This document shows positions 1 to 5,686 of a stretch of 6,637 nucleotides of DNA, in pieces. The stretch is from Clostridia bacterium. GTDB taxonomy: Bacteria; Bacillota; Clostridia; UMGS1883. A program made the position numbers and the translations under genes. Numbering within the stretch: position 1 is the stretch's first letter; each line of letters begins with the position of its first letter. A model generated the notes under the pieces. The model saw nothing but the letters and a program-made list of their open reading frames with translations. It was not told the origin of the DNA and made no database searches. The DNA lies in contig JAFSBF010000176.1 of assembly GCA_017441965.1 (NCBI GenBank), positions 1-6,637 of the forward strand. The letters run 5' to 3'.

Positions 1-1065
1 CATACCGAGAGTACAGGTTGTAAGAACCTGTGTCTGTCCACGTGTGAACATACCGCTGCCGTGTGTACGGGGAAGAATTCCAACCTCTGATGCGAGAGGA
101 CGAATGTCATTAAGTCCACGTCCGTCCACACGCTTACCGTCATCAAGAATCCAGCGGCGAACAACGTATTTTTGTAATTTATAGATAGCCTCGTCAATTA
201 CTGCCTCCATTTCAGGGAAACGGTCAGCGAGAGTTTCATAAACAAAGCTGTAAACCTCTTTAAGATTTTCCTCACGAATATTTTTGTCATCGGTGTCAAG
301 AGCCGCTCTTACCTTATCAATAGCGATTTCCTTAACTGCCTCATAAACATCCTCGGGAACCTCCATATGCTCGTAATCAAACTTGGGCTTTCCGATTTCC
401 TTCTGAATACCCTCGATAAACTCGCATATCTTAGCAATTTCAGCGTGTGCTGCCATAATACCCTCAAACACTAAATCCTCGGGAACCTGATTTGCACCTG
501 CCTCAATCATATTAACCTTTTCCTTTGTTCCTGCAATTGTAAGGAACATTTCACTCTTGTCACGCTGCTCCTTTGTGGGGTTAACAACAACCTTGCCGTC
601 AACAAGACCAACTGTTGCTCCTGCGATAGGACCTGCAAACGGAACAGAAGAAATTGAAATTGCGATAGACGCACCAATCATTGCTGTAACAACGGGATCG
701 TTATCCGGCTCCACACTCATAACTGTGGTAACTACTGCCACATCGTTACGAAGGTCCTTGGGGAAAAGGGGACGGATAGGTCTGTCAATACATCTTGATG
801 CTAAAATTGCCTTTTCACTTGGTCTTCCCTCACGCTTTAAGAAGCTTCCGGGGATTTTACCAACGGCATAAAGCTTTTCCTCATAATCTACTGCAAGGGG
901 GAAGAAATCAACGCCCTCCCTCGGCTTTGCAGATGCAGTTGCAGTAGCGTGTACAACTGTCTCGCCATAGCGAACAAGACAACTTCCGCCGGCAAGCTGT
1001 GCCATTTTGCCTGTTTCAACAATGAGCTTGCGTCCGCAAAACTCTGTTTCAAAAGTCTTAAACAT
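1..1065 (-). CDS. pnp: Polyribonucleotide nucleotidyltransferase (PNPase), N-terminal half, cut by the window edge
   Basis: PNPase is the phosphorolytic 3'-to-5' exoribonuclease of cytoplasmic mRNA turnover; it releases nucleoside diphosphates and can also add tails. The first 355 codons are present, about half of the usual ~700 residues. Visible are the first RNase PH-like core (about residues 1-140, with GGSCLVRYGETVVHATAT near 26-43, KIPGSFLKREGRPSEKAIL near 70-88 and SRCIDRPIRPLFP near 90-102), the helical linker (about 150-300), and the start of the second RNase PH core, with VDGRGLNDIRPL, then PRTHGSGMFTRGQTQ close to the edge. The catalytic end of core 2 and the KH and S1 RNA-binding domains lie outside the window. 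The start is the ATG at 1063-1065, with GGAGGT at 1071-1076 five bases upstream. It follows rpsO, the widespread rpsO-pnp order, and probably shares its promoter; a long hairpin lies in its leader. Identification by family motifs is very secure. Confidence 0.97.
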   Translation of the reverse strand, partial: MFKTFETEFCGRKLIVETGKMAQLAGGSCLVRYGETVVHATATASAKPREGVDFFPLAVDYEEKLYAVGKIPGSFLKREGRPSEKAILASRCIDRPIRPLFPKDLRNDVAVVTTVMSVEPDNDPVVTAMIGASIAISISSVPFAGPIAGATVGLVDGKVVVNPTKEQRDKSEMFLTIAGTKEKVNMIEAGANQVPEDLVFEGIMAAHAEIAKICEFIEGIQKEIGKPKFDYEHMEVPEDVYEAVKEIAIDKVRAALDTDDKNIREENLKEVYSFVYETLADRFPEMEAVIDEAIYKLQKYVVRRWILDDGKRVDGRGLNDIRPLASEVGILPRTHGSGMFTRGQTQVLTTCTLGM

Positions 1066-1070
1066 ACTAT

Positions 1071-1076
1071 ACCTCC
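1071..1076 (-). promoter_or_regulatory. pnp ribosome binding site
   Basis: GGAGGT (read on the minus strand) sits 5 bases before the pnp ATG and fixes that start. Just upstream, at 1077-1083 and 1088-1093, a U7 tract and an A6 tract flank a short UCUA-like linker, so the SD lies directly 3' of a potential weak A/U hairpin. Confidence 0.85.
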
Positions 1077-1092
1077 AAAAAAATAGATTTTT

Positions 1093-1182
1093 TCGAAAGG
1101 GTAGTTGTTTACCACTTAAGAAAAAAGAATAACCGAAAGATTGTCCTTCTTTCTTAAGTGCTAAGCGTAACCGCCCTTTCGA
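1093..1182 (-). promoter_or_regulatory. Long interrupted hairpin in the pnp leader
   Basis: The rpsO-pnp gap holds a large fold on the minus-strand RNA. The outer stem is 9 perfect pairs (1174-1182 with 1093-1101, TCGAAAGGG with CCCTTTCGA). An inner stem is 11 perfect pairs (1150-1160 with 1113-1123, CACTTAAGAAA with TTTCTTAAGTG). Short partial pairings, such as 1104-1106 with 1169-1171 and 1109-1111 with 1162-1164, may bridge the internal loop. It ends about 17 nt before the pnp SD. There is no U tract directly after the outer stem, so it is not a standard terminator. By analogy with the RNase III-cleaved pnp leader hairpin of E. coli it may control pnp mRNA processing or autoregulation; this function is inference. 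Confidence 0.6.
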
Positions 1183-1204
1183 GAATAAAGTTTTTGACGT
1201 TAAT

Positions 1205-1228
1205 ATCGGGGGAGCAAGCTCCCCCGAT
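1205..1228 (-). terminator. GC-rich hairpin after rpsO, lacking a U tract
   Basis: A perfect dyad, ATCGGGGGAG / CTCCCCCGAT with a 4-nt loop, starts 18 bases beyond the rpsO stop codon. The stem is 10 pairs and very stable. Downstream on the minus strand the RNA reads ATATTAACGTC rather than a run of U, so efficient intrinsic termination is unlikely. It more likely protects the rpsO 3' end, pauses polymerase or acts as a leaky attenuator that lowers pnp relative to rpsO. The structure is seen; the role is inferred. Confidence 0.45.
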
Positions 1229-1246
1229 GCCACAAGTTTAATGAAA

Positions 1247-1510
1247 TTACTTTCTAAGACCGAGCTTTTCAACGATTGCACGGTAACGGTTGATGTCAAC
1301 CTTTGTAAGGTAGTTAAGAAGACCTCTTCTCTGACCAACCATCTTGAGAAGGCCACGTCTTGAATGATGATCCTTCTTATAAACCTTAAGATGCTCGTTA
1401 AGGTGATTAATTCTCTCGGTAAGAATTGCAATCTGTACCTCGGGAGAACCTGTGTCACCCTCATGAAGCTTGTACTGATCGATAATGCTCTGCTTTGTTT
1501 CCTTTAACAT
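1247..1510 (-). CDS. rpsO: 30S ribosomal protein S15
   Basis: S15 is a primary binder of the 16S rRNA central domain; it helps assemble the platform of the small subunit and contributes to a bridge with the large subunit. The 87-residue product matches the usual 88-89 residues. Family signatures are intact: [17 protein letters not shown] (residues 18-34), [18 protein letters not shown] (45-62) with the rRNA-contacting HHSRR, and the C-terminal [13 protein letters not shown]. The start is ATG at 1508-1510, with GGAGGT at 1519-1524 and an 8-nt spacer. It has its own near-consensus promoter (1614-1642) and a leader of about 95 nt with pseudoknot potential, which suggests feedback control by S15, as known for rpsO leaders of several bacteria. 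pnp follows 181 bases downstream. No anomalies. Confidence 0.98.
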   Translation of the reverse strand: MLKETKQSIIDQYKLHEGDTGSPEVQIAILTERINHLNEHLKVYKKDHHSRRGLLKMVGQRRGLLNYLTKVDINRYRAIVEKLGLRK

Positions 1511-1544
1511 TAGAAAAAACCTCCAAATAATATAATTTCGCCTA

Positions 1545-1590
1545 TCTCCACGCTACCAAGGAAGGGGTTGGAGAAACCGCAAACCGTAGC
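1545..1590 (-). promoter_or_regulatory. Possible S15-responsive pseudoknot in the rpsO leader
   Basis: In the rpsO 5' UTR two helices interlock in A-B-A'-B' order on the minus-strand RNA: GCTAC at 1586-1590 pairs with GTAGC at 1552-1556 (5 pairs), and TCTCCA at 1569-1574 pairs with TGGAGA at 1545-1550 (6 pairs). Only one base (1551) separates the 3' arms, as in an H-type pseudoknot whose helices can stack. It ends 20 nt before the SD. Competing local hairpins exist (CCAA/TTGG at 1556-1559 with 1568-1571; GGTT/AACC at 1566-1569 with 1575-1578), so a switch between folds is conceivable. S15 represses its own mRNA through a pseudoknot in E. coli and through other folds in other bacteria; assignment here is by position and pairing only. 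Confidence 0.45.
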
Positions 1591-1597
1591 AACGGGA

Positions 1598-1619
1598 TAA
1601 TATGCCAAGTAGCATATTA
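1598..1619. repeat. Inverted repeat over the rpsO -10 box and start point
   Basis: TAATATGC (1598-1605) and GCATATTA (1612-1619) form a perfect 8-bp dyad with a 6-bp spacer. One arm contains the whole -10 hexamer (1614-1619) and the other lies just past the predicted start of transcription (about 1607). Its position suits a repressor operator, or a hairpin at the very 5' end of the transcript; chance similarity of AT-rich hexamers is also possible. Confidence 0.4.
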
Positions 1620-1642
1620 CCATATACTTTTAATTTTGTCAA
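1614..1642 (-). promoter_or_regulatory. Sigma-A-type promoter of rpsO-pnp
   Basis: On the minus strand TTGACA (1637-1642, perfect -35) is separated by exactly 17 bases from TAATAT (1614-1619, -10 with one mismatch to TATAAT), and TGG just before the -10 provides an extended -10 TGn. Predicted start near 1606-1607 gives a leader of about 95 nt before rpsO. The -35 box lies 5 bases beyond the deacetylase stop codon, so a housekeeping operon starts directly at the end of a sporulation cluster. No terminator separates them. Confidence 0.88.
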
Positions 1643-1647
1643 GACCT

Positions 1648-2343
1648 TTAATGCAAAACTCTTGTAATAGGTGTTTGTTTTTCATTTATAGGCAGAAGAG
1701 TGTACCCCTCTTTGGCAAGATATTCAAGCATTATCGGCAGCATCCGCAGCGTGCTTTTTCTGTCGTGCAGAAGTATTACGGGTGCACCATCGCAGGAGGA
1801 AAGCCCCCGTCTTAAATTACCCATCACCTTTTCGGGTACTATTTTCCCGACACTGTCACGGGGGTCTACATTCCAGTCCCATATAATATAGCCGTTATCG
1901 GTAAGATGCCCTGCCTGCGCTTTTGTCAGGCGGTAGCCTGAGCCAAACGGCACCCTGACAAGCTTTGAGCCGCTCCCCAATAAATTACGGAGAGTTTTTT
2001 CGGTTTTCTTCATTTCTTCAAGCGGGGAGGTTTCATTTTCATAAATAGCCTCACTGTGGCTTATCCCGTGAAGTCCTATACTGTTACCGCTATAGGCAAT
2101 TTTCTTTATAAAATCAGGGTATAGCTTTATTCGTTCCTCGAGCACAAAAAAAGTTGCCTTTGCATCATATCGGGAGAGGGTATCTACAATATCAGGCGTA
2201 TTGAGAGTAGGCCCGTCATCAAAAGTCAGATATGCAACTTTCTTCTCCTCTTTTGCAAAGGCGTGCTGCAGAAAAAGCATCAGCGGCAGCAAAAGAGCTG
2301 CCGCCGCAATTAAATATCGGCATTTTTTGTTTTTCACATTCAA
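1648..2343 (-). CDS. Secreted or membrane-anchored polysaccharide (peptidoglycan) deacetylase, NodB domain
   Basis: Carbohydrate esterase 4 (NodB homology) enzyme that removes N-acetyl groups from wall sugars with a divalent metal. The N terminus has a basic start and hydrophobic stretch (about residues 11-29) ending AFA-KE, either a signal peptide or an uncleaved anchor. The catalytic domain covers about 35-220: motif 1 TFDDGP (40-45; D42 likely base, D43 metal ligand), motif 2 HGISH (H92 and H96 metal ligands; G replaces the usual S/T after the first His), motif 3 RVPFGSG (130-136), motif 4 DWNVDP (156-161) and motif 5 ILLHD (190-194). All key residues are kept, so activity is expected. The start taken is TTG at 2341-2343 behind GGAAGGGA; in-frame GTG two codons later (2335-2337) is a real alternative. 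It lies 38 bases after spoVAD on the same strand, suggesting co-transcription and a role in spore cortex modification, like PdaA/PdaB; that role is inferred. Confidence 0.9.
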   Translation of the reverse strand: MNVKNKKCRYLIAAAALLLPLMLFLQHAFAKEEKKVAYLTFDDGPTLNTPDIVDTLSRYDAKATFFVLEERIKLYPDFIKKIAYSGNSIGLHGISHSEAIYENETSPLEEMKKTEKTLRNLLGSGSKLVRVPFGSGYRLTKAQAGHLTDNGYIIWDWNVDPRDSVGKIVPEKVMGNLRRGLSSCDGAPVILLHDRKSTLRMLPIMLEYLAKEGYTLLPINEKQTPITRVLH

Positions 2344-2349
2344 CAGTCC

Positions 2350-2370
2350 CTTCCATATATATTATGGAAG
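2350..2370 (-). promoter_or_regulatory. Hairpin that overlaps the deacetylase ribosome binding site
   Basis: CTTCCAT (minus strand 2364-2370) pairs perfectly with ATGGAAG (2350-2356) around a 7-nt AU loop. The 3' arm includes the GGAAG part of the only SD-like sequence before the TTG start. The fold could reduce initiation, or make it depend on ribosomes finishing spoVAD, whose stop is at 2382-2384. It is too weak and lacks a U tract for a terminator. Confidence 0.4.
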
Positions 2371-2381
2371 AAGAATGGTGT

Positions 2382-3386
2382 TTATGCTTCAAGTGATACT
2401 GCGTGGGAAATTGACGGTATGCTCTCGCCCTGAAAGGTTGCAGTGGGGCTCATAAGCGCACCCGTGGCGGCAAAAAGCACACGGCGAAGATTTCCCTTTT
2501 TCATTTCGGGAAGGATATGTCCGCACAAAATTGATGCGGCACATCCGCAGCCACTTCCGCCTGCGTGCGTGTCCTGAGTTTCTTTATCAAATATCATTGC
2601 ACCGCAATCGTCATATTTATCACCGATATCAATGCCTTCCTTTGCAAAAAGCTCCTTTGCAAGGCTTTTACCGATAATACCCAAATCGCCCGACAAAATA
2701 AGGTCATAATATTGAGCTTCCCGCCCCAGCGTTTCAAGATGGCGTTTCACAGTGTCAACAAATGCAGGTGCCATTGCCGCACCCATATTCCCAATATCGG
2801 TAACGCCCAAATCAACAATTCTGCCGCAAGTTACAGCCTCGACATAGGGCGGGGCAGAGCCTTCACCTACAACAAGCGCACCGCTACCCGTTACTGTCCA
2901 CTGTGCATTGGGGGTACGCTGACCGCCGTATTCAAGCGGTGTACGAAACTGTTTTTCTGCACTGCAGAAATGGCTGCTTGTAGAGCACAGAATATTTTTT
3001 GCCGCACCGCCCCCTGTAATTACAGAGCCAAGCACAAGACTTTCCGCCATTGTGGAGCATGCCCCGTACACACCGAAAAACGGAATGTCAAGTCCACGCA
3101 GTGCATATCCTGACGAAATACACTGATTGAGCAAGTCGCCCGATATGGAAAAATCAATGTCCTTTTCCTCAAAGCTTCCTTTTTCAAGGGCAAGCTGTAC
3201 ACTGCGGCGAAGGTTTTCACTTTCTGCCTTTTCCCACGTTTTCTGACCGAAATATGCATCCTCCTCCACGGCATCAAAGCATTTTCCGTAGGGACCTTCC
3301 CCCTCTTTTTTACCGACAACGGCGGCAAATGATTTTATAGAAGGTTTTTCGTCAAAAACCACTGTTCCTTTACCCAAAAAACGCAT
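2382..3386 (-). CDS. spoVAD: Stage V sporulation protein AD (dipicolinic acid-binding component of SpoVA channel)
   Basis: SpoVAD is a soluble, thiolase-fold protein associated with the outer face of the forespore inner membrane; it binds dipicolinic acid and works with SpoVAC and SpoVAE in DPA uptake during sporulation and release during germination. The 334-residue length fits the family (338 in B. subtilis). Family landmarks: GPYGKCFD near 31-38, the ISGDLLNQC segment at 81-89, GVYGACSTMAESL (105-117, Cys110 at the thiolase-like nucleophile position), SSHFCSAEKQFRTPLEYG (137-154), QWTVTGSGA (162-170) and the C-terminal GGSGCGCAAS. Start is ATG at 3384-3386 behind AAGGAG, which overlaps the spoVAC stop codon; the 11-nt gap implies translational coupling. 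A deacetylase, not spoVAE, follows. Expression would normally be forespore-specific (sigma-G); no clear sigma-G site was found upstream. Confidence 0.97.
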   Translation of the reverse strand: MRFLGKGTVVFDEKPSIKSFAAVVGKKEGEGPYGKCFDAVEEDAYFGQKTWEKAESENLRRSVQLALEKGSFEEKDIDFSISGDLLNQCISSGYALRGLDIPFFGVYGACSTMAESLVLGSVITGGGAAKNILCSTSSHFCSAEKQFRTPLEYGGQRTPNAQWTVTGSGALVVGEGSAPPYVEAVTCGRIVDLGVTDIGNMGAAMAPAFVDTVKRHLETLGREAQYYDLILSGDLGIIGKSLAKELFAKEGIDIGDKYDDCGAMIFDKETQDTHAGGSGCGCAASILCGHILPEMKKGNLRRVLFAATGALMSPTATFQGESIPSISHAVSLEA

Positions 3387-3397
3387 AGAGCATCTCC

Positions 3398-3853
3398 TTA
3401 TCTGACAAAAATCATATATAAAATACCTGCAATTACAGAAGAAATTGTTCCGTATACAATTACAGGCCCTGCAACCTCAAATATCTTGCTGGCACTTCCG
3501 GGGACAAGACCCTCCGACTTAAATTCCATTGCAGGGGATGCAACGGCATTCGAAAATCCCGTTATCGGCACAAGTGTTCCTGCACCTGCATATTTTGCAA
3601 TGCGGTCAAACACGCCCAGTGCCGTAAGGGTTGCCGCTATAAATATCAGCGTAATGCTTGTAGCCGTTCCCGTAAGCTCCTTATTAAAGCCCTGCGAAAA
3701 ATAAAAATTTCTCAGAACCTGACCGACGGTGCATATAATACCGCCGACTAAGAAAGCACGTGCAGTGTCCTTTACAATGGGGGATTTTCCTGAATGCTTC
3801 TGCACCATTTTTGCGTATTCTTTTTTCGTTACCAAAAAATAACCTTCTTTCAT
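3398..3853 (-). CDS. spoVAC: Stage V sporulation protein AC (SpoVA channel membrane subunit)
   Basis: SpoVAC is the membrane channel subunit for dipicolinic acid movement across the forespore inner membrane. The product (151 residues from the ATG) has hydrophobic segments at about 33-47, 62-80 and 128-149, and the family core GAGTLVPITGFSNAVASPAMEFKSEGLV (90-117, listed here only as landmarks GAG90-92, PITGFSN 96-102, EFKSEGL 110-116). The EFKSEGL segment fits SpoVAC better than its paralogue SpoVAE. The start is uncertain: ATG at 3851-3853 has no SD but overlaps the stop of the small upstream ORF as TAATG, fitting coupled initiation; an in-frame TTG at 3833-3835 has GAAGG 7 nt upstream and gives a 145-residue protein. 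The stop overlaps the spoVAD SD. Function assignment is secure. Confidence 0.95.
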   Translation of the reverse strand: MKEGYFLVTKKEYAKMVQKHSGKSPIVKDTARAFLVGGIICTVGQVLRNFYFSQGFNKELTGTATSITLIFIAATLTALGVFDRIAKYAGAGTLVPITGFSNAVASPAMEFKSEGLVPGSASKIFEVAGPVIVYGTISSVIAGILYMIFVR

Positions 3854-3969
3854 TATATAAATGTTGCGGTGCCCTGCGAAAGCGGCGCCTTATCCATAAT
3901 TATAAAATGCAGTATACACAAAGATATAAATACAGCTGCTATTAAAACAGCTTTATATTTTTTAATCAT
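3853..3969 (-). CDS. Candidate small membrane protein upstream of spoVAC (38 aa)
   Basis: An unrecognised 38-codon ORF starts at ATG 3967-3969 with AAAGGA about 8-9 nt upstream, the first good SD after the flippase terminator. The product opens MIKKYKAVLIAAVF: four basic residues among the first six or so, then a hydrophobic helix over roughly residues 7-25, then a short polar tail with DKAPLSQG. This is a typical single-pass membrane peptide with an inside-positive N terminus. Its stop codon overlaps the spoVAC ATG by one base (TAATG), so it would be the first cistron of the spoVA operon and could couple spoVAC translation. It does not resemble SpoVAA, SpoVAB or SpoVAE. It could instead be a leader peptide, or a chance ORF in AT-rich DNA; good SD, coherent hydrophobicity and the overlap argue for coding. 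Confidence 0.5.
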   Translation of the reverse strand: MIKKYKAVLIAAVFISLCILHFIIMDKAPLSQGTATFI

Positions 3970-4005
3970 ATATATTCATCCTTTCGCATTTATTTTTTCC
4001 AATAA

Positions 4006-4042
4006 AAAAAGAAATCCTTAAATTTTTTAAGAATTTCTTTTT
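4006..4042 (-). terminator. Intrinsic terminator after the flippase gene
   Basis: AAAAAGAAAT (minus strand 4042-4033) pairs with ATTTCTTTTT (4015-4006), followed inward, after one mismatch, by a 6-bp CTTAAA/TTTAAG stem and a 3-nt loop. On the minus strand the stem runs into a T7 tract (4004-4010). It begins 11 bases beyond the flippase stop (4053-4055) and separates the UPF0340-flippase unit from the spoVA cluster. The A/U symmetry means it could also work in the plus direction, but no plus-strand gene ends here. Confidence 0.8.
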
Positions 4043-4052
4043 GAAATTTATT

Positions 4053-5663
4053 TTAATTTTTGAATTTTTTTCCTATAAACGGGAGCATTGAAAGCTCCTC
4101 TTTATCAAATACCCGAAGCACACCTAAAAGCGCAAAATACACCGCTGCACCGACGACTATTGAAATAAGCACTGCCATGGTGTTTCCCATAAAGAGCAAC
4201 ACTCTGTATGCACCCATTACACTGCCGCCCATTAAAACTGCGGCAATAAACGGTTTTAAAAAGTATTTTCCAAACGGCAGCTTCATCGGCAGATTTTTTC
4301 TGAGCACGCCAAAGCTCACAAAAAAGGCTATACCCTGACAGGCAATCGAGCCTATCGGCGCACCGTATATATTTATTGCAGGAACGGGGATAAGGACAAG
4401 GTTTAATATAACCTTCACAATGCCGCCTGCAAGAACACTTATTGCAGGGACAAAAATTTTACCCATTCCCTGAAGCGAGCCGTATATAGTCTGGCTCATT
4501 GCCGAGAAAAAGACCGTTGGCGCAACAAGCGCAAACAAAAGTCCGCCGTCGCTGGCATTTGGATAAATCATTTTGAGGATGGGAGCCGCCAACGCCATAT
4601 ATCCCGCACTGCAGGCAAGTGCAATGACAGAGGAAACAAGGAGCGAGAATGAAATTTTCTGTTTTGCCGTGTCATAATCTTTAACGGCAAGCGCACCTGC
4701 AACCGTTGGCACCAAAACTGTGGCAAATGCCGTATTGAGCGCAAGTGGAAGGTTTATAAGAACATCCGTCTTACTTAAAATTCCGCTGAGGCGCACCGCC
4801 TCTTCACCAAGGAGTGTTACATCGGGGATAGCATCAGCAAGTGCAATTTTTACGCCACGCACAACGGTCACTATGTCAACAATTCTGTTAAGAGAAGCCA
4901 CTATTGAGCCGAGCGAAATCGGCACAGATACGTAAAGAATCATTTTTGCAATAGAGAGCGTACTGCCCTTTATTTTCACAGCGGGTGCGATAGAAATTCG
5001 GCTTCGTATATCGCCCCGGTTTGCCGCAAGGAATACAAACAGATATATACAGCTTAAAAACGTGGATAACGTTGTGGCAAGAGTTGCCCCCGCCGCCATA
5101 AATTCAGGCTTTGAGCCTGCCATTGCCATTACAATAAGTATTGTGGAAAGGCTTTTTAAAAACTGTTCAAGCACCTGACTTGTATTAGTTGCCTTCATAT
5201 TCTGCTGACCTGCAAAAAAGCCACGAACAACACTTGATACAGACACAAACACTATCGCAGGGGAAAGCACCTTTATTGTATATTTTGCAAGGGGTGTATC
5301 AAGTACTGCTGTTGCTATAAACTCTGCACCGAAAAACATCAGGGCGGAGAAAAATGCACCTACGCACAAAAACAGCACCAGTGCCACACGGAAAATCCGC
5401 ATTGCGCCCTTGTAATCGTCAAGTGCACACCTCTCGGACACAAGCTTTGAAATAGCGTTGGGAATACCGATAGAGCTTACTGCAAGAAGCAGTGTGTATA
5501 TCTGAAAACCGAAATTATAATATCCGTTTCCCATATCGCCGAATCCGTCAATATTCGTTATTACCATTCGGTATGCAAACCCTAACAGCTTAACGGCAAC
5601 CTGTGCAAATATTATTGTTATTACATTCATTAAAAATGTAGGGGCTTTTTTTGTTTTACCCAT
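4053..5663 (-). CDS. MurJ/SpoVB-type polysaccharide or lipid II flippase (MOP superfamily)
   Basis: A 536-residue polytopic membrane protein of the MVF/polysaccharide-transporter branch of the MOP exporters, which flip undecaprenyl-linked sugars such as lipid II across the cytoplasmic membrane. About 14 hydrophobic segments span the protein in two halves; landmarks are KLLGFAYRMVITN (25-37), GYYNFGFQIYTLL near 48-60, SSIGIPNAISKLVSERC near 63-79 and FFAGQQNMKATNTSQVLEQ near 149-167, all typical of clostridial SpoVB/YtgP relatives. Length agrees with B. subtilis MurJ (YtgP) and SpoVB at about 520-545. Start is ATG at 5661-5663; the SD AAAGG (5676-5680) is 12 nt away, and the nearer ATG at 5671-5673 is out of frame and closes after five codons. 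It lies 23 bases after the UPF0340 gene and ends at a strong terminator. Whether the cargo is lipid II for vegetative wall, cortex precursor or another glycan cannot be told from sequence. Confidence 0.9.
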   Translation of the reverse strand: MGKTKKAPTFLMNVITIIFAQVAVKLLGFAYRMVITNIDGFGDMGNGYYNFGFQIYTLLLAVSSIGIPNAISKLVSERCALDDYKGAMRIFRVALVLFLCVGAFFSALMFFGAEFIATAVLDTPLAKYTIKVLSPAIVFVSVSSVVRGFFAGQQNMKATNTSQVLEQFLKSLSTILIVMAMAGSKPEFMAAGATLATTLSTFLSCIYLFVFLAANRGDIRSRISIAPAVKIKGSTLSIAKMILYVSVPISLGSIVASLNRIVDIVTVVRGVKIALADAIPDVTLLGEEAVRLSGILSKTDVLINLPLALNTAFATVLVPTVAGALAVKDYDTAKQKISFSLLVSSVIALACSAGYMALAAPILKMIYPNASDGGLLFALVAPTVFFSAMSQTIYGSLQGMGKIFVPAISVLAGGIVKVILNLVLIPVPAINIYGAPIGSIACQGIAFFVSFGVLRKNLPMKLPFGKYFLKPFIAAVLMGGSVMGAYRVLLFMGNTMAVLISIVVGAAVYFALLGVLRVFDKEELSMLPFIGKKFKN

Positions 5664-5686
5664 ATATTTTCATAACCTTTCAGCTT

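Noticed and set aside
557..871. Plus-strand ORF of 104 codons opposite pnp
   Set aside because: Ser/Thr/Leu-rich translation of the PNPase complement; no SD, and pnp itself is unmistakable.
1077..1093. A/T tract pair before the pnp SD as an intrinsic terminator
   Set aside because: The stem is only A-U pairs around a tiny loop and the T tract runs directly into the SD, so termination here is not credible.
888..1115. Minus-strand ORF of 75 codons over the pnp start
   Set aside because: Alternative frame across the pnp leader and N terminus; its start falls in the leader hairpin and it lacks an SD.
2565..3113. Plus-strand ORF of 182 codons opposite spoVAD
   Set aside because: It lies wholly inside a certain SpoVAD reading frame on the other strand, has no convincing SD and its product has a low-complexity Cys/Arg/His composition typical of an antisense shadow.
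3970..4005. Sigma-G promoter directly upstream of the small ORF and spoVAC
   Set aside because: No CATWMTA-like -10 with a GHATR -35 is present between the terminator and the first SD; a promoter may overlap the terminator but I cannot show it.
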